A stretch of 64,000 nt of DNA from Pseudo-nitzschia pungens (taxonomy: Eukaryota > Bacillariophyta > Bacillariophyceae > Bacillariales > Bacillariaceae), in assembly GCA_037355855.1 (NCBI GenBank), contig CM074763.1:744001-808000 (forward strand), written 5' to 3'. The notes under the pieces are model-generated. The model was given only the letters and a program-made list of their open reading frames with translations. It was not told where the DNA came from and did not search any database. The translations under genes and the position numbers were made by a program. Of this stretch, positions 20,701 to 33,950 are shown piece after piece (within the stretch, counting starts at the first letter, position 1; every line of letters starts with the position of its first letter).

Positions 20701-23700
20701 AACGACTGGTAACCCATTCAAAACTTCCGTGCTCTGCCGAGAGCTTCGCGCAGAGCAATAAATATGATGTAATTGAGGAACTTACGAAGCAAGGAGTTTT
20801 CGAACGAGACTACTCAGGTTCCACAGAGTTGGCTGATATTACATTTAAAACACTACCGATGAATGGCATCTATGTTTTGGGTGAAGATATTCACATTCAC
20901 CAAAATCCAGAACGTGGCATCTCAACAAGTGAGATCCGTTACATACTTAATGTGAAATTTCGCAGCTTGATTGTTCATTGGAACCCCCATGCAATAAAAG
21001 AGATAAGTGCAATTTCCGAACGTTTCCTGGATTCTTTCACTGGAAGTGATTCGGCAGATGAAGCGGGTGCAGTGATATTGAACGCTGGGAACCATCAGAA
21101 GTTTCTCTCATCTAAACAGGACTCTATTAAAGAGAATGTTAAGAAATCCGACCCGATGCTCATCATTGCTGAAATGGAAAGTCTTGGTATCATTTTGAAT
21201 TCTGCAAGAGATGACTTGCCACTATTCGCGTTGACAGTGTCAAGCACTCGGGTATCAATGACTCCTCGTGCTGTCGGGCAAGAAATTTCATTGAGTCTCG
21301 GTGACCTTCGAGTTTCCACGCCAGAGAAAGCAGGAAGAACCCTCCCTCTTTATCGAACGTTGCTAGGGATGGAGGATGATAGTGTAGGAAGCCTCTTGAC
21401 GGTGAAATATTGTGAAGGCCGCCAAGCAATTGAGACTTTAGACCATGATCTACCCAATGTAGAAAACTTGGAGGCAGTTGCTGATGTAGAACTCTCTGCG
21501 ATGCGTTTTTGCTTCATACAATCTCAAGCACTGACCCTTGTCAACTACATTACCGAAGGTGTTCTTGGTGCTCTTACTGCCAAGGCTGCGATCTCGGCTG
21601 CGGAAGCAGCAAAGGAGCTAGGGAACTCGGTTTCGGGAAATGCCTTTTACCGCATTCGAGCAACATCGTTTGAAGCAATTGTTCCCGAAGCTGCATATAG
21701 TGAAGAGCATTTGTGCCTCAAAACCGCAACACTCAGTGTTGATTATTCCATGTTCCCAGATGCGCGGGGAAGCGATATCACAGTAACCTTATCAAATCTT
21801 ATGGTAACGGGGAATCGCCACGAAGAACTCCAAGAAGCACCAATTCATCTTTCAATCGATGTGAAAATGCCGCGGGTTGGAATTGGTAGTCTAGATGAGC
21901 AAGCAATGAGGGTCTCGGCTGATATTTCGAAAGCTAGATTTTCTATTTCAAAGAATAAATATTCACAAATCATGAACACTCTCGACAAAAATATTGGCGA
22001 GACAGCCCTGTTCCTCCGAGACAACGATTTGTCCGGACAGGTAATGACCTCGGCCAGGGAAACTCATTCTGGAGTACAGCTTGATCAAAGTCAACAGCGA
22101 ATATTCTTCACACTGAACATTAGGGAAGTTTCGTTAGTGCTCAACGACCGAGACCGAAATGATGCAATAGTTCGATTGACTGCTACTCAAACAATCATTT
22201 CAGTGGACATGTTCCCTGATCTCGAAAAGCTTTCAATGAAAGCGTTGCTACAGAATCTTGTTTGTGAAGATTGCCGATTGGTTGCACGTTTAAGACGAAG
22301 TCGACTCTTAATGAATGGAAGCAAGAAAATGGATGGCGATGAAGACACGGAAATCTTCCAGGTGGAATACTCTAAAGAGAGCAACATCACAAATGTTATT
22401 CTAACATTAGGATCACCGCAATTGGTTCTCATTCCGGATCTTATCTCCGAGGTTCTCTCGTTCGTTGGTGGAGCAGACACCAACAATGCTGTTGACAGTC
22501 AACCACCACCAATATCGGAAGAAAAATCGTCATCAATGATTGGTCAAGGTGTGCAAAACGAAGAGTTACTCGAAATCAGCTCGAGAAGTTCGAGATCTTC
22601 TATAACAAAGATTAAAGCTCAAACAGGAATATGCAGCTTCATCCTAATTGATCTTGGGACGCAACCTACAATGGACGAAGGTAGTAGAGGCGATCCTTAT
22701 ACGTCATCGTCAACGACCCAGCCTGCTGAAAGACTGGTTACACAGGGAATTTTTGATGCTTCTCTATCGATGGAAACCGACATGCATTCAGGGCAAATGA
22801 TAACTTCTGATTTTGAGTTCAATTCAAAAAGGATGGAAATATTTACCGCATTCGGTGCGGAATTGAAGAGCCCACTTCAGATTTTGGAACCGGCGTCAGC
22901 GTATGCAAAGGGTTATCTCAAAACGACAGTAGCAGGGGAGACTGAAATAGACATTAGAGTTGCAACGTCGACATCTGTAGACTTTTATTTGTCAACCCAA
23001 AACGCTACTCTTCTGATAGCGATCATCGATAGTGTCAACGACTCCTTTAAGTATACCGAAAACAAAACGGCTTCAAGAGACACAAAGGAACCAATTTGTC
23101 TCACTCCGAAAGAACAGGAGCGAATCGAAAGACTTGCTTTGGCGTTGGAACACAATGAGAGCTCCGGAATCACGGAGAGAAGCTTTAATTTTGCAGATTA
23201 TCGACAATCGTCGAGTGGAGGTTCGATAGCGACTTCGGTACCGGCGACGTCTGCAGGATCGAGAACAACCAAGTTTAAAGTTACTTTGACCATGACTCAT
23301 GCCACTGTGACTTTCATAAATGATTTACAGGGAATGGACGAGGCGTTGTTCAGAATATCAGCGAAAAACTTTGTTGCAGGTGGGGATTTTGTTTCACCGG
23401 ATATGCTTTTTTTCTTCAAGTGCAACACTTCGATTCTTGCTGATTATTTTGATTCATCGGTAAATCTTTGGTATAGACTCCTTGTCAAACCATGGGAAAT
23501 TACGATGAAAGGGGGCAGAAAAGCCTCCAGCCAATCCCGTCGATTGGAAAGTACCTTCGACCTAGAATCGTTTCCTTGTTGGATCTCTTTCTCTGAGCAG
23601 TTTTTGGTCAGTCTTGCGAGTGCAAGTAGAATGTGGACCATATATAGCGCTGCTACAAGTCGATCGCTAGATGAACAAGGCGAGAACGCAAGCCACGGGG

Positions 23701-26700
23701 GAGCAGGCTTGGCGAAGAATCTCCATCTTTTAGGCTCTTTACCGTATGCAATTTTAAATCAAAGCGGAATTCATGTCTTATTTTCTTTGCAATGCAGAAG
23801 CACGCAAGATCGTTCATGCCAAACAGGAAGTAAACAGTATTTTCGATTCCAACCTCCGAAAGGCGCTGGTTACGGAGGAAAGCGAGTGTACGGCCAAGAT
23901 CTTGTAGTACCAAAAATTGTCGAAATTAAGGCCGAAGGGAGAACAGCAACTGTGAACATGGACATACAATTGAATCAACCCCCGTTGGTCCACGAAATTG
24001 GAGACAAACTCGTTTTATTCACCAGGGTGGTAAAAGACGGGAAAACTACGGTAAGTCGAAAAGAGGAAAATCGGTAAAATTCTTTGTGAATCAAATTTCT
24101 CATTTAAAAATGCCATCTGCACCAGGTTCTCCATTTAACAAGCAACGTTACAGTGTTAAATCGGACCTCAATTCCGTTTAGAATCGATTTTCTCAGTGGC
24201 GAGGTAGCTTCCATAGTTGGTACGTGTGAACCGAAGAACTCTCGAAACCAGATTCCAAGAACTTTGAGAGCGGGGGATGGTGTTGCTTCGGAAAGCCGAA
24301 GTGGCCTAAGTATCCCGATGCCTCTTCTGGGTAACTTCCAGAAGGATTGGCAAAAATACGGTCGAACAGAGGTCGCTCTGAAAATCACACCTCTTCTGCC
24401 CCAGGCTAATGATCTTCATAATGACGGAAATGACTTGTCGGGTGCAATTCCAATTTCAGTTTCACTGCAAAAGATACGGCAAGCGCATGGTGACTACATC
24501 CATTCGAGCGAAGTGACTTGCCGTCTAGGGCAGCATTTACCTGGGTTGACACTTCAGGTCACGTATACGACGACGCTCATTGATGGAGATCATGTATTTC
24601 TTACTGTATACCTAGAACCTCGTGCCATAGTTGAGAACAAGATGCCGCTTGCGATGAAAATTCATACTCCTATGCCTCTAACGTTCAGCTCTTGCCAAAA
24701 AGAAGAAAACGACACTAGCAACGGGACCACGTATTGTGTCAATCCCAATGAGTTTATCGAAATCTTCACTCCGGGAGAAAGAATAGCAATCACAACTCGT
24801 ACGTGGGACAATTGCATTGCCGGTCTCGAGTTAGGAGATAGTGGCTGGGTGGACCTTCCACTTACACATGACTTTAGGCTTCAAGAACCTATTGTCGGTA
24901 CGCTTCCTCTGCAAACAGGAAAACCAATGTTTTCGGAAAGGTCACCTCCGAATAGAGACGTTGGAGTCGAATTCTACATTGTTCAGGGGGTTGAAAATTT
25001 GAAAACCCTCGCTTACCTTGATGAACGGAAGCCTAAAAGTGAATCTCCAAACTCACAATTTCAATCGAATGGTCCTTTGTCATTCAGTTTAACTATTTGC
25101 AATTATGCTGTTGATCACACAGGTTATATTCTTTTCGAACAAGCAACAAAGACTGGGGATGGCCCGTTGATGTGGCAATCTAATATCGCTACGCCGGCGA
25201 ATGAGAGCGAGCGGGGTATGAATTTCGACAGCAGCCTGTTCAATGAATTTGATGGAATTGCCAAAAATATACGCATGTCTCAAAACAAAAGCTCGATGAG
25301 AAAGCAAGGACCATCGCCGCTTCCATTTGGCGCATTTTCGTCACCGGTTCATCGAAGGCGTATCTCACTTCTACCAAATGCTCAGTGCCCAATCAGACTC
25401 CTAAAAATGACTATTGCGGGTACCGAAGGTTTCAATCGAACAATGGTACGTTTGTTATTTGCTGTGTTATCAACTTTCAATAACTATTCAATTTGTAGCT
25501 GACAATGTTGATTTTTTTTACTGTGTCTAGCCTTTTATGATTGATCATGCACCGCTTGGAGATGGAGGTGCATCGACCCTCCCTATTTTGTGGGAAAATC
25601 GTCAAGAGTCAGGTTTATTTGCGTATCGTCACTTAATTAACGAGCATCAGAGCGAGATTCACATTATCCCTGAATTCATTGTTTTCAATGGCAGCGAAAG
25701 CACATTTCTGGTAAAGGAAAAGAGGATGCCAGAAGTTCTGATTGAAGCAGGAGATACTGGACAACTCAGAGCAATGGCACGGCCAAACGGACTTGGTATC
25801 TCATTGTACTTCATCGAGCTTGAATGTCAAACTAAAATCGTATCCGTATCCAAGCTCGGGCTCAAAGTTGAATTTCTGTACGCGAGAGAAAGTCTTCAGA
25901 AAGTAGGCAGTGTGTGTATCGAGACAGTGATTGATACTCTTGGCGACTCTCGACTCGTTGTGAAGGTTGGGGAGGTGAAATTCGGTTCAATCGTATCTCC
26001 CGTCGTCAAGGAAAAAGGTCTTTTTGATGATGACAAATGCCGCTTTCGCGTACGTTGGACTGAGCTCAAGTTAATTCTGAACGAAGTTGAGGAGAAGAGG
26101 CGTGAATGGAATGTGATAAAGAAAGGTTCCAGGAATCAAGTGAATGAGCAACCAATCATGGCAGTGACATTCTCGCGATTTACTGTTGATTTCCAGCGCG
26201 TGTTTAAGGCTTTAGAAAGGTCCGATGCGCAATCATCCCAAATTTGTGTCATAGTCCACAACATCGAAATCAAGGATCTGACACCGAATACCCATTACCC
26301 AGTCGTATTCGAGAGTTCTTCAGCTTCAAGCGTTTTCGATTTATGCATTCGAATCAATGGCCCTTTGGATGCTCACGTCGTGCAAGTGAAACTATTCCAT
26401 CTCAACTTGGCACACAGGCTCGGGAAGTCGGAAAAAATGATTCTGACTACAAGCGAAAACTACGTGTGGAGGATATTGGATCTTGTCAACCGCATCTTGG
26501 CTGCAAGTGGTGAAGTTTCCGGCTTAACCTTAAAATACGAAAATGATGATGATGACAACTATGTCTTGAGAATCGAAGATTCTGGTGATAAAAAATCCCG
26601 CCCGAGCCCGTCGAAGAAGAACCGATACACTGCTCCTACTTCGGATTTTTATAACATCGCTCACGCTCTAGTGTCGCCATTTACAATCGTTGTTAGCTTC

Positions 26701-27853
26701 CGTCGAACCTCAGACCCTGCCCGTTACCAGAAAGTTCATGACGGACCGGGGGCTGCAGTCGCCAATTATTTCACTCGGAAACTGAAGTTTACGATTGACA
26801 AAGCAGAGTTGAGTTTTACCAGGTATGAGGCTAAGAATCTAAAGGGTACATCCGATCGTTTGATACAAACGCTTAGCACGGTGTATATGGGAAGGATGAA
26901 ATACAAGGTTCTTTCGTTGTTATCAGCGGCCAGTTTGCAAGACTGGCGATTTCTTACAGGACGAGATACCGGTGATGATGAATATGTCGAAGGAGATATT
27001 TTGCGAGCGACAGGTAACCTGGCAGGAAAGTCAGTTGGTCTAGTATTGAAGCATGTCGGTCGTGGTATGGGGGGTGGTGTCGCGCGCGCCTCTTCTTTCA
27101 TCGGTCAGGGTATTGAGAGTGGGTCGAGTAAACTTGGAGCACGTAAATTTGGTGCCGGAGTCAATAGTATAGTGACTGGCGTGGGCAGTGGCGTTGGTGA
27201 TACTGTTTCAGGAGGTGAGTCAGACCATGTCAAGAAAGCAAGACGTAACGCGTTCACTTCAGTTGCAATTCCAAACTATATTGGTATTAACAGAATTTTT
27301 TCTCTTCTGCCCACACCCATCATGGAATAAATTCCATTCGAAGTTGGCAAGGGAGCTAGTGAAATTTTTCAAGGAGCTGGTCGAGGAGTAGGTCACGTCA
27401 TTGGAGGAGGTATGTGGGTTGCAGATTATTTTCAGTGTTTTGTTGTCACAGAATGCTTCATACCATGGATCTTCGTTCTTTGATATTGTTTTTCAACACT
27501 GCCCACGGATCGAAAAACACTCTAATATATTTGCCGAACCACTATTTCTCCTTTCCTCCGTTCTGAAATGTGTAGTCTCTGGCGGATCTCTTCAAATTTG
27601 CAAAGGCATTGGAAAGGGAATCACAACTGGCGACGGTAGAGCCGTCATTCAAGGCATGGGAAAAGGCCTTTTATCTGTCGGAGGAGGCTTGGCGCAGGGC
27701 GCCGAATCCGCTGTTGGTGGTACGGCGAATGGTTTCTTGTCGGTCGGGGAGGGACTTGTGAAAGGCTTCACCGGTGTTGGAAAAGGCGTTCGAGGTGCCA
27801 TTCGAGGGAAAAAGCCGTCTGATGTTGAACGCAAAAGAGAACACAAAAGATAG
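17772..27853 (+). CDS. VPS13: VPS13-family bridge-like lipid transfer protein, five exons
   Basis: Exons 17772-24050, 24126-25445, 25531-27214, 27344-27409 and 27576-27853 join in frame across GT-AG introns of 75, 85, 129 and 166 bp, giving about 3,208 residues, close to yeast Vps13. The N-terminus is a textbook chorein domain (LLDALRQTIGKYVKNLD, then LNIAFWDGKIELNSLEL). The long middle alternates beta-rich repeats that form the hydrophobic lipid groove. The region encoded around 24126-25900 has the spacing of the VAB adaptor-binding domain. The end has the C-terminal ATG2/VPS13 segment, with RYTAPTSDFYNIAHALVSPF and a glycine-rich tail (VGKGASEIFQGAGRGVGH, GKGLLSVGGGLAQGAES). Such proteins span membrane contact sites and move bulk phospholipid between organelles. 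Exon 4 is just 66 nt and its acceptor has a weak pyrimidine tract, so that splice is the least certain. No frameshift is seen over almost 10 kb. Confidence 0.92.
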
Positions 27854-28490
27854 CACTGAGGGGAAATATTGATTTGTATTGCACTATGGAATGAATGCAC
27901 CTACTGTGAAGACACTGCATTCGTGATGATTTGTAGCTCTTGCCTTCGAGATCCGTGTGTTCAGTCCGGGTAGGACAATCAACCATGCAATTTTCCTAGC
28001 TACACTCAGTGCCAAATATATTATAATAGTTCTTTATAATTGATTTCTCTTTCTTTTAGAACCAATTATCTGAAGAATGAAAACGGGTACAAGCAGGCTA
28101 AATCGATTGAAGATCTGTTGAGCGCAAATTCTGCGCAACAATCTCCGATGGGCATTTTTTCAGTCAGAGTCAACTTGTGCTTGCACGGACGTCTACCGGT
28201 ACACGCAGAGAACAGTTTGTCTTGAAACATGGTCTTCGCATACTCTTCTTTCTTAGGTTGGGTTTTGCGCCATACAGCAGACAACGACACACTTCGGGTA
28301 TTATTTGTCACGTTTGAGAAGGATGAAGTAGGAAGAGTACATTCTGGAGACGAAAGTTTGCGGAATAAGTATTTATTCTATTAACTATTAGTTTCCATGT
28401 TACGCGTCGAACAGTTTGATCGGTCTTGGTCCCATTCCAAATCTCGCACAAAGTTGGTGTGCATATAATAATATATCAAATCAAATCAAA
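27854..28490. other. Convergent intergenic DNA between VPS13 and the acyl carrier protein
   Basis: No gene seen. AT-rich 3' flanking sequence of both genes; nothing further to report. Confidence 0.5.
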
Positions 28491-28814
28491 TTACTCGAGG
28501 CTTTCGACGAAAGTGACAACTTCCCCAACCTTGGAGATCTTTGCGGCATCTTCTTCAGGGATTTCGCAGTCGAATTCCTCTTCAATGGCCATGATCAATT
28601 CAACGGTGTCGAGGGAGTCAAGTCCAAGATCCTCGACAAAACTGGCCCCATCAACGACATCAGCAAGGGCGCACTCGCACTGTTCGGCGATGATTTCACG
28701 CACACGATCAGCGGTTTCTCCGAAGAGAGCAGTTTGGCCTCGGCTGGCAGGAGCCATAGGGGCGAAGGCGGCGGCGCTGGCGACAAGAGCGAGGGCGATG
28801 ACAGACTTGAACAT
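28491..28814 (-). CDS. Plastid-targeted acyl carrier protein
   Basis: 107 residues from the ATG at 28814; a longer open frame starts 21 codons upstream, but the signal peptide begins at this Met. Residues 1-16 are a signal peptide and the cleavage site SAAAFAP is the classic motif for import into diatom plastids. The mature part (about 30-107) is a type II acyl carrier protein: DLGLDSLDTVELIMAIEEEF carries the phosphopantetheine serine (Ser67). It would carry growing acyl chains for plastid type II fatty acid synthesis. Single exon, complete, acidic as expected. Convergent with VPS13 and divergent from the membrane protein at 29835. Confidence 0.93.
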   Translation of the reverse strand: MFKSVIALALVASAAAFAPMAPASRGQTALFGETADRVREIIAEQCECALADVVDGASFVEDLGLDSLDTVELIMAIEEEFDCEIPEEDAAKISKVGEVVTFVESLE

Positions 28815-29834
28815 TTTGAGATTGTGTTTGTGTGTTTGAAAACTAGGTTGTGAATAAATTGTGACAGGTACGTGCAACGTCTATTGCAGGATTATGGCTT
28901 GAATTTTAAATTTGATTTGACGTTTTGACGCGTCTGCGCTTCAAACGAGGATGATGTCGAGCGTTTTGACGACGTAAAGCATTTAGCATTCCATTGCCAA
29001 GTACGTACGTACGCGCTTCCCGCCTTCCGGTTATCTAAGATCCTCCGTAACCGTTCGTTGATTGCCATGTCGTGTAAGCATTGATGACCACGTAGTGTCC
29101 GAATACAATGACAGGATTCAAATCTTGCAATACATAGCGTTCGAGTAATTTACCGTACCTACTCGCTATCTTCAATCTTCGCGCATCACAAAAAACCCGA
29201 ACGTCACAAAATTATCCTTAACTCTAACTTTCCATCAACATTAGTCGTATTATTTTTATTACGTCGTACCGGTACGTGTAACTTACTGTATGTCGTATTA
29301 CTATCAGGTATTAAAATACTTGGACGATCGTGATCTTCGGATTACACTTTTGATGTTTCCCTCTTTTCCGAGAACAATGACAAAGTTCTTTTTGTTGTTC
29401 AATTTTCGAAATCGAACTTGTCGAGAAGGTGCAGCATCCAATGAAGGAAGAACAGAATGAGTTGCGATCACTCGTCTTTTGTACTTCGTCTCAAACTTGT
29501 ACCGGTAATGCTTACAAGTACGAGTACTCAACCGATAAATATACTTGTATTTTTATGACGATACGCTGAGAGGAGCTTAGCAAGACTGAGTGTCTACTTC
29601 TGCTTCGAATTCAGTAAGGTTAATTGTTTCTCTAGTCGAAAGCACCCCAGGTAGCCTTCTTTCGACTGCATGGCACGATTGCGATTACCGTAGGAATCAC
29701 CGATCAACGAACAATTGACAAGGATCAACGACCTATAAGAGCTACTGTCGATAACGGTATTCGCGCTCTTTTCAGAGGGCTTTGGGAGCGCACAATTCCG
29801 AAACAGACTGCTCAACCGCACACTCGACTCGGAA
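28815..29834. other. Divergent intergenic region between the ACP gene and the DUF1295 gene
   Basis: About 1 kb with no gene seen. Contains a GTACGTACGTACG run near 29000 and scattered TACCGGTA words. Promoters of both flanking genes are expected here. Confidence 0.5.
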
Positions 29835-31027
29835 ATGTCGTTGTCGGATATTGGCGATGGAAATTATGTTTACGACGGTGACAGTTGCAAGCTGATCGAG
29901 TTGACGTGGGACGCAATCAATGCTCCTTCCCCGATCCGACTATGTGTGTTGGTTTGCATCTTCTTCAGCCTTTTGGTCTTTGCCGTGTCGGAGTGTTCGA
30001 GAAATTATTCTCAGACCGATAAACTGTAAGTCTTGGGCATGGCGCAGGCGTTGGGGTCATCGTTCAATTCCGAACGGATCTCACGCTTTTTTTTTGGTGG
30101 TGGTCTTTCGGTTCGCTCAGATGGAGCATCACTCCCTTTTTGTACACCTGGATCCTTGTTTGCGATGCGAGGACATTCCTCATGGCGATTGTATCGACGG
30201 TTTGGGGCTGTCGTTTGACTTGGAATTTCTCGAGACGTGGAGGCTACACTTGGCCGCCATGGAAAGGCGACGAGGATTACCGATGGAAGTACATCCAGGA
30301 CGGCTACTATTTGGAGATACTCAAAAACCCGATTGTGTGGACGGCCTTCAATTTTTTCTTCATTTCGTTTTATCAACACTTTTTGCTGCTGGTGGTTGTG
30401 TCGCCCGCCATTGTTGCACACATTGTAGCCACTAGGTGTTCTGCAGACGGCGACGATTCGGTCTATTCCTCTTCTCTGAACGGTCTGGATCTCCTAGCCA
30501 GCCTTTTGTACCTGGGATTTGTCTTTTTAGAATCCGTGGCGGACAATCAACAGCAACGCTTTCAAAACGAAAAGCATCGGCGCAAGGCAGCGGGCGAGGC
30601 ACTCGATGGGGAATATCTCGAGGGCTTTACCCGGTCCGGCCTTTTTTCGATCGTTCGCAAACCGAACTACGCGTGCGAGCAAGCCCTGTGGATATCCTTT
30701 GGCTTGTTCTCCCTGTCGTCGTTTCGATCGGGTGCGGCGAGGCAGGGAAACATTGCAAACTGGTCCCATATCGGTTGGCTCTTGTACGTGCTTTTATTTC
30801 AGGGATCGGGGCCGTTCACGGAATACATTTCGGTGACGAAATATCCTCTGTATGCACAATACATGAAAGAAACGCCCCTGTTTGTCCCGAATATTTACAA
30901 ATTGTTGTTCCAGGGGAAACGAGACAATCAACGACAAAAAAGAGCAATAGCAATAGGACTACTGGATATTACTGAGTCTCTTTGTAGATGTTATTCCGGT
31001 ATTGTACTTGTAAGAATAGAGCTGTAA
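29835..31027 (+). CDS. DUF1295 / steroid-5-alpha-reductase-like membrane protein
   Basis: Two exons, 29835-30025 and 30121-31027, joined through a 95-bp GT-AG intron to give 365 residues. Splicing restores the family block TDKLWSITPFLYTW, which supports the model. Further family features are RLTWNFSRRGGY, EDYRWKYI, several hydrophobic membrane segments, and a C-terminal half with GLFSIVRKPNYACEQ and PLYAQYMKETPLFVP, which resemble the cofactor-binding end of ICMT/steroid reductase-type enzymes. Probable integral membrane NADPH-dependent reductase or a relative, likely in the ER. The substrate is unknown. Its stop lies only about 90 bases from the stop of the convergent transporter gene. Confidence 0.78.
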
Positions 31028-31117
31028 TTCATTGCCTTCCATTTTTCCATCGGACCACTCCGGTTCGTGAATTGTTACAAACCCTAGCGTGTTTTCGCCT
31101 GCGACGTTTGCGCGTTG

Positions 31118-33299
31118 TCACCGAAGCATCCGCGTTGCCAATTCCAGGACCGGGAATGCCAAGAAACTGCCGCTGAGCAATCCGAACGAAATCGAGAACG
31201 ACATGATTTTCGAGGCTCGCTCTTGCATGGTCGGGGAAGCACCGACCGGCAGCGGCGAGAACATAAACGCCGTGGACACCAGGAGGCCGTTGCTCGCGGC
31301 AAACAACATCTGCACCAGGAGGGAAAAGAAATCGTTCCGGACCACCCAGCGGCTGTCCCCTCCGGTGGTGGTGTTGCACGCGAGAAACAGCGGCACAAAC
31401 GCGACGCGCAGCAGCGCGCAACCCACCAGCTTCCGGGACAGGTGCCGGATCCGGTTCACCGGCACGTACCCCGAGAGCAGCCGGCCCAGCAAATCCCCAA
31501 TGTTGTACACGACAAAGCAAAAGGGGACGTACAGGTCGTTGTCGAGCCGGAAGGGGCTCTCGCACTCGTGGCTGCTCTTGAGCTCCGACACCCAGGACGG
31601 GAACAGAGAGAGAGTGACCGCGAACGTCAAAAAGATGCAAGCGGCCGGCCCCTTGACGGCCCAGACCACGGATCTCACGCTGTCTGGATCGTAACCGACG
31701 CCGGTGTGTTCTTCTCGTTCGTCTCGAAAGGCTTGCGATGGGGTCGGAGTCGATTCGTCTCCCAATCTTTCGCAGTCGTTGACGTTGACGTTGACGTTGT
31801 TGTTGACGTTGCCGTTGATGTTTTCGTCGTCCCACAGCTGTGTCGCCTCCGACAGGGACATTGGATGGAGTTTTTGCGTGCTGCCGTTGCCGATCGTCGC
31901 GTGCTGGGATGCTGTTGGCGATGCATCCGGATCTTCATTGTCGCGATAGTTGTTTAATTGTCGTTGGTGAATGCGTTCGTGCAATTCCAGGCCCGTGCGG
32001 GGAGACATCTCATCCACGTCGTCCAAGTAGGGTCCGGAAGGCTGGTGGTTGTTCTCGTCGTCGTACTCGTCGTCGTCGTAATCATTTTCGTCGTACTCGT
32101 CGTCGTCGTGCGTGCGATCCCGATCCTCCACCATCGCGTAGTCGTCCCCATACCGCGCATTATTTGTCTCGAACCGGGATATCTTGAAAAAGCCAACCAG
32201 GCAGAGGACCAGGACGATGCACCCCGAGACAAAATACATTGCGACCGCCCGGTCGAAATGCTGGTAGGGAGAACACTCGTTTCCCTCGCCGATCAGCGCG
32301 TCCGACAGCGAACGCTGGGTTGCGGTCGACGCGGACACGTAGTCGTAGTCGTAGTCATACTCGTACCCACTCACGTCCCGGTCGTCTGTTAGGACCAAGC
32401 TCGTGCCCGAGGTCTCGTTGTTCGCCGGCGCGCAGTGCTTCTCCCGGTACTCGTCCGGATCTTCCCCGAGGGCAATGTCCACCAGATTCGCGACGGAGAC
32501 GGCCGCCCCGCCCAGGGCTTGTCCCGAAAAAAACGGGTTCATGCCGATGCGAGCGGGAAAGGATCCGGCCGTCGCGACGATGCCCGCTGTGGCAATCGCC
32601 GTGGAGATCCCGCAGACCGCCAGTCCGAGGATCGTCGCGACGAAAAAGCGCACCGGGGAAATGCCCGGAATCGCCACCAGCACCGCCTGACCGAAAAAGA
32701 CCGAGATGCACAGCACCAGCGGGATCACGACGTTGTAGAACGAACCGTCCCGGTTCTTTCTTCCACCCGGGCCGCTGTCATCGACAGACGATCCGTGGGA
32801 TCGATCCTCCGCATCTATCGGGGTCGTCACCGGATTGGTTTTCTGCCAATAATCCAGAAAGGCTGTTTCGTTTGGGCGGATGGGTGAGGATCTGCGATTG
32901 ATTCGAGGTCGAGGGCAAAACTATTCCGAGCTCCCGCTTGCACGCACCGCCGATTGCGACTTACACTTGGCCAAGAATGATCAAACCCAGGGAACACACC
33001 GACGACAAGTTGTAGACGAGACCGAACCATTGCTCAAAGTTAACAACATCGCTGCCCGATTGGCACAGACGAGCGGTGAAGTACGGCTTGGCGCTCACAA
33101 ATGCATTCCAGGGGATCAAAATGCCAACCCCCAGCAAGAGAAATATCTTGTGGACCAACCGGTCGGACAATCGGGGATCCGCCAGGGAGGACCAACAACG
33201 AGAACGACACCCAGAACGAGAACGAGAACGGGAATGCAGAGTATCTTCGCCTTGTTCGTATCGACGATCTCGAGCAGTGATAGCTGGTGGGTCTTCCAT
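31118..33299 (-). CDS. Equilibrative nucleoside transporter (ENT/SLC29 family), two exons
   Basis: Exon 1 32965-33299 and exon 2 31118-32891, joined across a 73-bp GT-AG intron in the only compatible phase, giving 702 residues. The first membrane segment has the family signature FLLLGVGILIPWNAFVSA; further hydrophobic segments follow, including LGLAVCGISTAIATAGIV and NPFFSGQALGGAA. The family normally has 11 membrane spans and moves nucleosides or nucleobases. The big cytoplasmic loop is unusually long and acidic, with DE/Y-rich stretches and an N-V-N-V repeat (encoded by GTTGAC repeats, about 31775-31830). Paralogue of the next gene upstream (33951-35774), in the same orientation about 650 bases away, so this is a tandem duplication. 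Confidence 0.87.
31770..31835. repeat. GTTGAC/GTTGTT microsatellite inside the ENT gene
   Basis: In-frame imperfect hexanucleotide repeat encoding an Asn/Val repeat in the large loop of the transporter. It keeps the frame open. Confidence 0.7.
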
Positions 33300-33950
33300 C
33301 TTGTTGCTTGCTGTCTTTTCTATGGGATCATGACGAAACAGAAACTAGTGAAAGTGGCATTGGTTGGATTTGGTGAAATCGGAATCACAAAAAATATTGG
33401 TAAGCCTTAAGGTTACCGTATTATTATTTCGTTCCGAGCGATCAATCATCAAACAATCAATCCCAAATTCTGTTCCACTGTTTCGTGAAAAGAACGAGGA
33501 AGTTTTCTTGTTGATGATGTTCTTTTGAACTCGCTGATGTCACGTTCATGCGTTACAGTACAGTACATGATTTTACGGAGTGGAAGTATGTAAGATGCAA
33601 GATCGTGGTAAGGTTAACCTTACATCACATCGGACACATGGGATGGAACGAACTTGTTCTCTGCCCAGGAAGGTATGAACAAACAATATCACACGGGACT
33701 CAATCGAAACGCATCTAGTTCAATGGAATTCAAAATGTTTTCTTTGCAGACGCCGACACATTGTTAGTTTTTTCTTTGGATTGAGAATACAGTAATTATT
33801 ATTACAGTTTTATTCTCTGAACTACAAAAAAGTACGTGCGGTACAACATCGATCCATACAGACCTTGTCGGAATGATCCAGAGTTTGCAAACAATTCCAC
33901 CGTGTTTTCGACCCCGTGCTCCAAACAGTTGCGCTGCAACGCGCGCTATG
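33300..33950. other. Intergenic DNA between the tandem ENT genes
   Basis: No gene seen. Holds GGTAAGCCTTAAGGTTACC-like sequence at about 33401-33418 and a perfect 16-bp palindrome at 33608-33623 (listed separately). This is the promoter side of the downstream ENT gene. Confidence 0.5.
33608..33623. promoter_or_regulatory. Perfect 16-bp palindrome GTAAGGTTAACCTTAC
   Basis: The sequence is its own reverse complement and is a head-to-head pair of the motif that recurs in intergenic DNA across this window. It lies about 310 bases upstream of the start of the ENT gene at 31118-33299. A regulatory role is inference. Confidence 0.4.

Noticed and set aside
33076..33410. Plus-strand frames over ENT exon 1
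   Set aside because: Shadows of the spliced ENT gene on the other strand.
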